From the NCBI GenBank assembly GCA_031284185.1, contig JAITAJ010000230.1, positions 1 through 14,520 on the forward strand: DNA of 14,520 nt, given 5' to 3'. The translations under genes and the position numbers were made by a program. The notes under the pieces are model-generated. The model saw only the letters and a list, made by a program, of their open reading frames with translations, did no database searches and was not told where the DNA came from. Origin of the DNA: Accumulibacter sp. (GTDB lineage: Bacteria > Pseudomonadota > Gammaproteobacteria > Burkholderiales > Rhodocyclaceae). Positions 1 to 5,464 of the stretch are shown here, piece by piece. How positions within the stretch are numbered: the first letter of the stretch is position 1; each line of letters begins with the position of its first letter.

Positions 1-416
1 TTCAGTTCATCCACGGTGATGGTGAGCGCGCGCCGGTTCTCGTCGAGCAGATCCGAAAACGACGGACTCGTCCCGCTGGAGAGATACCCCCACAGCAAGG
101 GACGGCCGACCGGCAAGGCCATTTTCAGGCTTTGCCCCAGCGCGCGCTCGATGTCCGCGGGCATGACCGCATCCGGCGGAACCAGATCGGCCTGCATCGG
201 GCGGATGGCGAAATCCCCGATGATCACCCGGGTGCCCGCCGCCAGATTCCGCTTGGGCACGACGATCCGCGTCTTCTCGCCGGTGTTGGCGTAGCGCGAT
301 TCGAGTTCGGCGGTCTTGCGGTCCAGGTAGAACTTCACCAGGAACCCCGCCAGCCCGGCCATGGCCAGCGCCATGCCGAACAGCGCCAGGCGACGTTTTG
401 CGGCGGTCATGGCCAT
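1..416 (-). CDS. cpaB: Flp pilus assembly protein CpaB/RcpC, N-terminal part (runs off the left edge)
   Basis: The visible 138 residues begin with a short basic N-terminus and one membrane segment (about residues 8-27, LALFGMALAMAGLAGFLVKF). A SAF-like region follows: the stretch IVVPKRNLAAGTRVIIGDFA (about 53-72), then a PxDAVMP segment and GRPLLWGYL. This layout is typical of CpaB/RcpC, the inner-membrane-anchored periplasmic protein that works with the Tad secretin. The ATG at 416 is preferred over the ATG at 410 because AGGGA lies 9 nt upstream, inside the end of the preceding gene, whose TGA is only 3 nt away. The two genes are therefore probably translationally coupled. The remainder, including the later CpaB domain, lies outside the window. 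The reading frame stays open to base 1. Family assignment is confident; anything about the C-terminus is not visible. Confidence 0.85.
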   Translation of the reverse strand, partial: MAMTAAKRRLALFGMALAMAGLAGFLVKFYLDRKTAELESRYANTGEKTRIVVPKRNLAAGTRVIIGDFAIRPMQADLVPPDAVMPADIERALGQSLKMALPVGRPLLWGYLSSGTSPSFSDLLDENRRALTITVDEL

Positions 417-419
417 GAT

Positions 420-626
420 TCAAAATCCCTTCGTCGAGCCGGTCACGGGATTGCCGATCGCGTAGACTCTGGCTTCATGATTCTTCTTGACGGCATCCAT
501 CAGCATGTCCGCCACCGACTTCCCTTCCGGGAACGGCGTAAACAAGGCCAGGATCAGAAGCAGGGCGCAGATCGTGTATTCCATCATCGCCTGCCCCGTC
601 TGTGACTTGCGTGATTGCATCCTCAT
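420..626 (-). CDS. Small Flp-like prepilin (68 aa) of the Tad locus
   Basis: This 68-residue protein starts MRMQSRKSQTGQAMMEYTIC, followed by a hydrophobic stretch (ALLLILALF, about residues 21-29) and a short polar tail rich in K and V. The junction G11|QAMMEY places Glu at +5 and Tyr at +6 after the glycine, the recognition pattern for the type IVb (Flp) prepilin peptidase. Unlike the two pilins encoded upstream, its hydrophobic helix is short and ends in PFPEGK. It may be a minor pilin or pseudopilin rather than the main filament subunit. The ATG at 626 was chosen because GGAG lies about 11 nt upstream and the motif then sits near the N-terminus. It lies between an unrecognised secreted-protein gene (116-nt gap) and cpaB (3-nt gap). 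I know of no named family for it. Confidence 0.75.
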   Translation of the reverse strand: MRMQSRKSQTGQAMMEYTICALLLILALFTPFPEGKSVADMLMDAVKKNHEARVYAIGNPVTGSTKGF

Positions 627-742
627 CGTGAAACTCACTCCGGTTCGGAACCCCGTCCGCGGGAAAGGCGCCACGATTGAGCACCCTTCCAGACTCGTTT
701 CGAGCGGCCTCGCATGAAGGCCCGTTGCTGATTTTTTGCCCA

Positions 743-1438
743 TCATCCCGTCACTTCGTTGTAAATGACCGTGCACTCCTGGCCGGTTTTCCGCACATCC
801 ACCAGTAATTGCCGGTTGTCCCTGGAAAAACCCAGTTGCCGGTGCCGGGCGGGGTGGATCGTTTCGTCCCTGTCCCGCCGCCAGCCCGCCTGGATGTAAT
901 GCTCGCGCAGATACATGGCGTTGCCGTCCACGGACTGGCTGTTCCGCATGGTGACGAAGCGGTTCGACTTCGCGCCGTCGCGGCTGTCCTGATGCTGGAT
1001 GACCTGGCTGCCCGGCATCCGGGGAATGTCCTTCGCCAGCTCTTTGGGATGGCGCATCCTGAAAACTTCCAGCGACGAGACGAGGACGCGCGCCGCGACC
1101 CGGCTCTCCGGCGTCAGCTCGACGTTGACCAGCCGCTTGTCCCGCATCATGGCGCCGATCATCTTCCGCCGCCCGGTGGTCTTTTCCACGTATTTCCCGT
1201 CCATCGCGTACCGCGCGAAATGCTTCCGGTAAAACGCCAGGGTCTCGTCGGCGTCCAGGGTGGAAAACTGCAATATCCGCATGGGCGCGCCGTTGAAACG
1301 CATCTCGCCGGCAATGATTTCCGGCGCCGCGTCCGGCGGAACGGGCAGGACTTCCGGCTTGTCCGCGCGGCACGGCCCGGCGAGGAACAGGAACAGGAAC
1401 AGGAACAGGATCGGCAGGAAGCCCGCTCGCGGATTCAT
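743..1438 (-). CDS. Unrecognised exported protein with an internal duplication, Tad locus
   Basis: The 231-residue product starts with a signal peptide (MNPRAGF, then a long Leu/Phe core, then a likely cleavage after AGPCRA near residue 25). A cysteine (GPC) in this region makes a lipoprotein conceivable, but the box is poor. I do not recognise the mature part, but it appears to consist of two related modules. FYRKHF (residues about 70-75) followed by KMIGAMMRDKRLVNVEL and a beta-rich end resembles LREHYIQAGW followed by RQLGFSRDNRQLLVDVR and TVIYNE near the C-terminus. The start at 1438 forms an ATGA overlap with the stop of the TadE-like gene and has AAAGG 9 nt upstream. Its position between tadE-like and prepilin-like genes suggests a periplasmic or outer-membrane accessory role in Flp pilus assembly; that is inference. 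Confidence 0.8.
   Translation of the reverse strand: MNPRAGFLPILFLFLFLFLAGPCRADKPEVLPVPPDAAPEIIAGEMRFNGAPMRILQFSTLDADETLAFYRKHFARYAMDGKYVEKTTGRRKMIGAMMRDKRLVNVELTPESRVAARVLVSSLEVFRMRHPKELAKDIPRMPGSQVIQHQDSRDGAKSNRFVTMRNSQSVDGNAMYLREHYIQAGWRRDRDETIHPARHRQLGFSRDNRQLLVDVRKTGQECTVIYNEVTG
1385..1410. repeat. GAACAG hexanucleotide array in a signal peptide
   Basis: Four full copies of GAACAG plus two bases lie end to end. Read on the minus strand they encode alternating Leu and Phe (LFLFLFLF) in the hydrophobic core of the signal peptide of the 231-residue protein. Because the unit is 6 bp, gain or loss of a copy would change core length by two residues without breaking the frame. Confidence 0.9.
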
Positions 1439-2295
1439 TGGCAATGACCTTTCATCTGCGTCGTTCCCGACGGCAGCATCTCCGTCGGAACGACGTCGCC
1501 CCGGACGCATCCCGGCCTGAATTCGGAAAACGGCGTCCATGACCCCAGCACCCTGAAGAAACTCGTCAGCCCGCTCAGGGCCGAGGCCGGCACCATCGGC
1601 CTGGCGACGGCCTTTTCGTGGTTCGCCCCGCCCGCGCTCCAGCCGTCCGAGACCACCGCCGCGCGCTGCGCGAGCGTCAGGCTCATGTCCTCGAATACCT
1701 TGAGATGCCGCACGGCGTTGAGCTTCACCTTCACTTCCGCCACGTACAGGCCCTTGTCTTCCAGGCTCATGCCGCCCGCGCCCACCTTCCCCATGACGCT
1801 GGAAATCCCGTTGTAGGCCGTCGCCACGGTCGAAGTCTTCTCCGGGCTTTCGACGAGGCTCAGGGTGGGGCGCGCGGCCTCGCCGCCGCGCGCTCCGCCG
1901 GACGTTCTCTCGATGTCGATCAGCTTGTCGCCGTTGTGCAGGGAATAGAACGAAGGCAGATCCGCATTGGCCGCCCGCGCGTTTGCCGCGGCGTTCGACT
2001 GGATGGGCGCGTCGGGCCGCGCGAAGAAACGCTCGATCATCAGTTTTTCGATCTCGCCCGTCGCCCGGACCGCCACCTCCGTGCCCGAATCGCGCCACAC
2101 CGTCCGCTCCCACGCCGCGTACCGCGCCCCGTTGAGCGCCGTGGTACGCGCCTGCCCGTGCGCGTACAGCGCCCAGCCGATCACGAAAACGGGAATCAGC
2201 GCCAGCAGCATGGACAGCAGCACCTCCGTGAGCGCCTGTCCGCGCTGGCGGGCGGGCGATCGCCCGCCGGATGACCTGCGGGCGATTCTCGTCAT
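1435..2295 (-). CDS. TadE-like pseudopilin/pilus assembly protein
   Basis: The 286-residue protein starts with a basic leader ending in RQRG19, then QALTEVLLSMLLALIPVFVIGWALY. That is a type IVb prepilin-like cleavage site with Glu24 at +5, followed by a single membrane helix, and then HGQARTTALNGARYAAWERTVW, the kind of post-helix sequence seen in TadE-like minor pilins. The rest is a periplasmic domain without a motif I can name. TadE/TadF proteins are processed pseudopilins needed for Flp pilus assembly. The ATG at 2295 gives a normal leader length, although its Shine-Dalgarno is weak. The frame stays open for a further 69 codons upstream into repeat sequence, which I regard as non-coding. 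The stop overlaps the next start (ATGA). A perfect 18-bp palindrome lies in codons 10-15. At 286 aa it is longer than classical TadE (about 150-200 aa), so the function beyond the N-terminus is less certain. Confidence 0.82.
   Translation of the reverse strand: MTRIARRSSGGRSPARQRGQALTEVLLSMLLALIPVFVIGWALYAHGQARTTALNGARYAAWERTVWRDSGTEVAVRATGEIEKLMIERFFARPDAPIQSNAAANARAANADLPSFYSLHNGDKLIDIERTSGGARGGEAARPTLSLVESPEKTSTVATAYNGISSVMGKVGAGGMSLEDKGLYVAEVKVKLNAVRHLKVFEDMSLTLAQRAAVVSDGWSAGGANHEKAVARPMVPASALSGLTSFFRVLGSWTPFSEFRPGCVRGDVVPTEMLPSGTTQMKGHCQ
2251..2268. repeat. Perfect 18-bp palindrome in the start of the tadE-like gene
   Basis: GGCGGGCGATCGCCCGCC reads identically on both strands. It lies 27-44 nt inside the tadE-like reading frame, in the codons just before the prepilin cleavage site. 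In mRNA it could form a short GC hairpin near the initiation region. It may also simply reflect GC-rich codon choice. Confidence 0.6.
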
Positions 2296-2480
2296 TGCGC
2301 CATTGCCGCCCGAAGATTCCCGTCCCTTCGGAAAGGCGCTCTCCGGCGATCCGCCGTCCACGTCCCGCGCGAACGCCGCGAGCGGACGCGCCTTCCCGCC
2401 ATGCGGGCGATTCACCGCAATACCGTCTCCCGTCTGAAGCCCCGCCCGCCCAGGCGGCGCCACCCGATCCATCCGCAGCC

Positions 2481-2573
2481 TCTGTCTTCTCAAAATTTCC
2501 ATCCCCCTGAAATCCGTCCGCCCCTCTGTCTTCTATCTTCTGAACTCTGTCTTCTGAACTCTGTCACCTGTCC
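2481..2573. repeat. Degenerate heptad repeat (TCTGTCT/TCTGAAC) between the tadE-like and tadG-like genes
   Basis: From 2525 to 2573 seven consecutive 7-bp units can be read on the plus strand: TCTGTCT, TCTATCT, TCTGAAC, TCTGTCT, TCTGAAC, TCTGTCA, CCTGTCC. A further TCTGTCT sits at 2481. Read on the minus strand this is AGAAGACAG/AGAGTTC, the same family as the units at 10542-10718 and 14462-14520. The last units contain the tadG-like stop codon. The 267-nt gap 2296-2563 otherwise holds nothing I recognise. Confidence 0.85.
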
Positions 2574-3946
2574 GCGGCCATCAGAAGCCCCGCCGTGACG
2601 TAGTCGGGCACGTCCGTCAGACGCGCCTGCCAATAGGGCGAGAACAGGGTGGCGTAGGTGCCGTTCTGGTACTCGGCGGCGGGCAGCCGGGCGGCGGTGG
2701 GGTCCTGGTCGGACCTCGCGGGGCGGCGGAAATAGACTTGCGCGGCGGCCACCCCGTAAATCCTGACGCGCCCTTCGTCCAGATGGAACGAATCGTCCGC
2801 GTCCATCCCGAAAGTCTGCGCGGCATTGGGCGTGGTCGCGTTCCGCACGGGCTTGTAGACCAGCACCACGAAGGTCTCGCTCGGGTGCTCGCCGGGACGG
2901 GGGTTGCCGGAGAGTTCGTAATACGGCTGGATGCCGCCGTACGAATCCTTCAGCCGGTCTTCCATGTTCCTGTGGGCCTTGCGGTGCCCGTTGCCGCTCA
3001 ATCTGCCGTGGTCCAGTCTCCGCCAGTCGTCCGCGCCGGAACTGCCGGCGACTTCCCCGGTCTCCCAGAGGCGAATCCAGAGATTGGGCGACGGCCAGGG
3101 CATCCATATCTCCATTTCAAAGGCATCCACGCCCATCCAGGTCTTGTTGTCGCTGGATAATTGCGTGCCGCCGTGGAAAAGCGTCTTGCTTTTCACCGGC
3201 CAGGGCGGCGCGGGAAGCCATTCGCGCTGCACGGTGAACCCGTCGCGCGAGAGATTGACCACTTCGCGCATTCGGCTCTTCGCCGTGTCGTCCGAGCGCC
3301 GTTCGGTGGAACCGTTCAGAACGGCCCGTACGTTGGCGGCGGTCGACAGCCACCCGCCTCCGCTCGTCAAATCCCATTTCAGTTCCCGATCGTTGGCCTC
3401 GACGATCTTTCCGACTCTCTCGATGTCGATTACGGAAGCGAGGCGCGCCACGGGCTGCATCATGGAAATGCCCTGGATGAGACCGTTCTGCAAGCTGGTC
3501 AGACCTTGCAGCGCGGGCAGGATGGCCTCGTCTATCACCGTGGCCAGAATCTCGAACGCTTCCCCGATGGCGGCGAAAATCGACCCGACGTAGGGGATCC
3601 AGGACAGGTTCTGCAAATTCGACAGATCGTCCGCGGCGAGGTAGATCATCTCGCTCAGGGACGCCAGGCTGACCAGTTGCCCCACGACCGCATGGTTCGC
3701 CACCATCGCGCGGTTGGAATACGCCATGAAGTTCATGTCCCGCGCCACGGTGTTGGCGAAGGCATAGGCTCCGGCGTCGGCGGCGTTCATGGCCTGCGCC
3801 TTGCCGTGCGCCATCTGGCCGATGTTCCAGGTGGCGAAGGTCATCAGCGACAGGAAGACGATCGCCGCCAGCGCGAGGTAGATGGCCTGGCCGCGTTGAC
3901 GGCTTCGGGCGCCGGCGCGCGGTCTTGCGGAAGGGGCGCGAAGCAT
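2564..3946 (-). CDS. TadG-like Flp pilus assembly protein
   Basis: This is a 460-residue protein with a basic leader ending in RQRG19, followed by QAIYLALAAIVFLSLMTFATW. The junction resembles that of the TadE-like neighbour but lacks the Glu at +5, so prepilin-peptidase cleavage is doubtful. The sequence after the helix (NAADAGAYAFANTVARDMNF and YSNRAMVANHAVVGQLVSLA, about residues 55-95) is the characteristic N-terminal region of TadG-related proteins. A large periplasmic domain with many Trp and Tyr residues follows. The ATG at 3946 has a very good Shine-Dalgarno (AAGGGGAG, 7 nt away). TadG-type proteins are envelope-anchored components needed for tight adherence. The stop codon (GACAGG then TGA) lies inside a heptad repeat, so the last residues (AADR) may derive from that repeat. 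No von Willebrand or RGD-type motif was found. Confidence 0.85.
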   Translation of the reverse strand: MLRAPSARPRAGARSRQRGQAIYLALAAIVFLSLMTFATWNIGQMAHGKAQAMNAADAGAYAFANTVARDMNFMAYSNRAMVANHAVVGQLVSLASLSEMIYLAADDLSNLQNLSWIPYVGSIFAAIGEAFEILATVIDEAILPALQGLTSLQNGLIQGISMMQPVARLASVIDIERVGKIVEANDRELKWDLTSGGGWLSTAANVRAVLNGSTERRSDDTAKSRMREVVNLSRDGFTVQREWLPAPPWPVKSKTLFHGGTQLSSDNKTWMGVDAFEMEIWMPWPSPNLWIRLWETGEVAGSSGADDWRRLDHGRLSGNGHRKAHRNMEDRLKDSYGGIQPYYELSGNPRPGEHPSETFVVLVYKPVRNATTPNAAQTFGMDADDSFHLDEGRVRIYGVAAAQVYFRRPARSDQDPTAARLPAAEYQNGTYATLFSPYWQARLTDVPDYVTAGLLMAADR

Positions 3947-4047
3947 GGGCGTTCTCCCCTTGCCGTCAGAACCGGGAAGCCGACGCGCGCGCGACCGGGG
4001 CCGCGCGGCGTTCCGACGGATTCGGGCACATGAGCGGCTCCCTCGAT

Positions 4048-4347
4048 TCATGGGCCGTTCGAGCCGCGCGGTTCGGAATTCCCGGAAAAGTTCTCCATGT
4101 TCCTGCCCACGCCGGCTTCCATTCCAGCGGCGATCGCGGTATTGCGGGCCGAACTCGTCTGCGCCTCCCCGCTTCCCCCGGCCAGCGCCATGCCCGCCGC
4201 CGCCGTCTGGTTGCGCAGCGCGTCGCCGAACAGGGTATAGACCGCGATCGAAGCGACGCCGATCAGCGCCGCGATGATGATGTATTCCGTCATTCCCTGG
4301 CCAAGCTGACGGCCAAGGCGACGGATTCTCCGCATTCTCGTGTTCAT
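4048..4347 (-). CDS. Flp-family type IVb prepilin, second copy (99 aa)
   Basis: The sequence begins MNTRMRRIRRLGRQLG16, then QGMTEYIIIAALIGVASIAVYTLFGDALRNQ. This is a textbook Flp prepilin: basic leader, Gly at -1, Glu at +5, Tyr at +6 and a roughly 20-residue hydrophobic helix. The tail after residue 46 is Ala/Gly-rich, then diverges from the first pilin and is about ten residues longer, ending NFSGNSEPRGSNGP. The start at 4347 is set by the leader length; its Shine-Dalgarno is weak (GAGCGAG). It follows the first pilin gene after an 83-nt gap that contains a perfect 12-bp hairpin, and it precedes the tadG-like gene by 101 nt. It may be a major or alternative pilin; the two copies are paralogues. 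Confidence 0.92.
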   Translation of the reverse strand: MNTRMRRIRRLGRQLGQGMTEYIIIAALIGVASIAVYTLFGDALRNQTAAAGMALAGGSGEAQTSSARNTAIAAGMEAGVGRNMENFSGNSEPRGSNGP

Positions 4348-4378
4348 GTCTGATGTCTCGCTCGTTCTCCCGCAATCT

Positions 4379-4410
4379 CCCGGCCTTTTCGGGACGAAGA
4401 AAAGGCCGGG
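4379..4410 (-). terminator. Perfect 12-bp stem-loop between the two pilin genes
   Basis: CCCGGCCTTTTC and GAAAAGGCCGGG are exact reverse complements separated by an 8-nt loop (GGGACGAA on the plus strand). The structure lies 20 nt after the stop of the first pilin and 31 nt before the start of the second. There is no U-run on the downstream side in the minus direction. It is therefore better read as a partial terminator, processing site or 3'-stabilising hairpin that lets the first pilin be made in excess. The inverted repeat is certain, its role is not. Confidence 0.65.
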
Positions 4411-4430
4411 CAAAAGACGGCGCTTCTCCG

Positions 4431-4700
4431 TCACTTTTCCGCGGCAAAGTCGGTCAGATCCTTGTTGACGTTCCCCGCTCCCGCCTGCGCGGACTGCGAT
4501 GCGTCCCGGGACAGGCTGGTGCCGTCTCCGCCGGCCAGCGCCGTGGCCGCCGCCGCCGTCTGGTTGCGCAGGGTGTCCCCGAAGTAGGAATACACCGCGA
4601 TCGAGCCGATGGCGATGACCGCCACGATGATGATGTACTCGGTCATGCCCTGACCGGCCTGCCGGGCGAACCGGCGGATTTTCGTGAAACTGCGCTTCAT
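4431..4700 (-). CDS. Flp-family type IVb prepilin, first copy (89 aa)
   Basis: This is the first gene of the Tad operon, starting MKRSFTKIRRFARQAG16 then QGMTEYIIIVAVIAIGSIAVYSYFGDTLRNQ. The Gly-1/Glu+5/Tyr+6 pattern and single helix identify it as an Flp prepilin, processed by the Tad prepilin peptidase and polymerised into the filament. The core is nearly the same as in the second pilin (EYIII, SIAVY, FGD, LRNQTAAA), but the C-terminal 35 residues differ (SLSRDASQSAQAGAGNVNKDLTDFAAEK). The ATG at 4700 has GGAGG 9 nt upstream, the strongest site of the pilin cluster. The leading position and strong ribosome site suggest that it is the major subunit. Its promoter must lie in the 4701-5400 region. 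Confidence 0.93.
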   Translation of the reverse strand: MKRSFTKIRRFARQAGQGMTEYIIIVAVIAIGSIAVYSYFGDTLRNQTAAAATALAGGDGTSLSRDASQSAQAGAGNVNKDLTDFAAEK

Positions 4701-5406
4701 GGTGACAAGCCTCCGTGATGGATGTTCCGGGATGTCGGTACGCGCCGTGAGTATCCCGGCAATTCACGGCGCGGATGCGGCGTGCGCATCCTGAATGATT
4801 CGACCCCATGCCACCGCCCACGGCGATTCCCCGCTCCATCATGGGATGAGCGGAGAAGAAATTTCCTGGAGCGGACCTGGGTGGAAAACGATTGAAGCGG
4901 AGATCGTTCAGACTTACGGGGCGATTCGCCGGCAAACCGGCGGCGGGCATCCCCAGGGGGGGGGGGGGATGAAATGGTAACAACATATCGCCTTTTCGGA
5001 CGGGGCGCCGTGGGAAGGCGCTTGCCTTGGCACATATCTTCCGGCGAAGAAGGCGCGCCTGCCCAAACCCCATCCGTGCGCGGGACGATCCGGCAGACCG
5101 TCCCGCCCGGCGGCTTCCCCGATCGCGGGCACGACGGCGAACCTCGCGCCGGAATCTTCCGGCTCGACTTTGTTCGCGTCAGAGACTTTGCCAAACGTGC
5201 CGAACATATGCGGATACTTCAAAAGCCTGGTTGGAATTATGTGTAATGGCGTGATCCGAATGGATCGGGAGATCATATACCACATTCACGACCCGCAGGG
5301 AAGTCTTTTCGTCGAGAGCAGTTTGTGGTAAACGCGAAAACGGACGATCCGGGGGCCGCGGAACCGAACGAATCCCCAAATGCCCGGCATGTTCCGGCAT
5401 TCCGGC
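4701..5406. other. Divergent intergenic region between the pilin operon and ispB
   Basis: About 700 nt hold no gene I can support. Several frames are open on both strands (for example minus 4914-5285 and plus 4974-5246), but none gives a recognisable protein, and the longest ones overlap each other on opposite strands. Visible structure is a 13-G tract inside an inverted repeat at 4948-4971, a 6-bp GC stem with loop CAAA at 4927-4942, and a less GC-rich stretch around 5215-5285 with an operator-like inverted repeat GATCC-GAAT-GGATC (5253-5266). I found no convincing sigma-54 (GG-N10-GC) or sigma-70 promoter for the pilins. The pilin leader may be long, or its promoter may be activator-dependent. 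Confidence 0.6.
4948..4971. repeat. 13-G homopolymer inside an inverted repeat, upstream of the pilins
   Basis: CATCCCC (4948-4954), one A, then 13 consecutive G (4956-4968), whose last four with ATG form GGGGATG (4965-4971), the exact complement of the left arm. The tract lies about 255 nt upstream of the first pilin start. Long G runs are prone to slippage in replication and also to sequencing error. A change in length would alter spacing within the leader or promoter region. Confidence 0.85.
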
Positions 5407-5436
5407 TTGACATTTCCCGCGAGTGCCACCTACCAT
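5407..5436 (+). promoter_or_regulatory. Sigma-70-type promoter of ispB
   Basis: TTGACA (5407-5412, perfect -35) is followed by 18 nt and TACCAT (5431-5436, four of six -10 bases). The expected transcript start is near 5443. This leaves a leader of about 22 nt before the TTG at 5465 and puts the alternative GTG at 5423 upstream of the transcript. Confidence 0.6.
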
Positions 5437-5464
5437 CCCACAGCTCTTTCCTAGGTCTATCCCG

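Noticed and set aside
2296..2502. Upstream extension of the tadE-like gene to an ATG at 2502
   Set aside because: The frame is open, but it would put about 69 Arg/Gly/Pro-rich residues before the prepilin leader, and it begins inside the heptad repeat with AGGGGG directly touching the ATG. The start at 2295 gives a normal leader.
2481..2573. CRISPR array
   Set aside because: The units are 7 bp, degenerate and contiguous, with no spacers of constant length and no cas genes nearby. The same applies to 10542-10718 and 14462-14520.
4701..4950. Sigma-54 promoter for the Flp pilins that PilR could activate
   Set aside because: GTGGCATGGGG on the minus strand near 4805-4815 has a GG but no GC at the required 10-nt spacing. 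No other GG-N10-GC candidate looked convincing.
4914..5285. Minus-strand 123-codon frame and overlapping plus-strand 90-codon frame in the divergent spacer
   Set aside because: Neither resembles a known protein. They overlap on opposite strands, the minus frame ends in a Pro run created by the homopolymer, and open frames are frequent by chance at this GC content.
5423..5464. GTG at 5423 as the ispB start
   Set aside because: It lies between the -35 and -10 hexamers of a good promoter, has no ribosome site, and adds residues not seen in the family.
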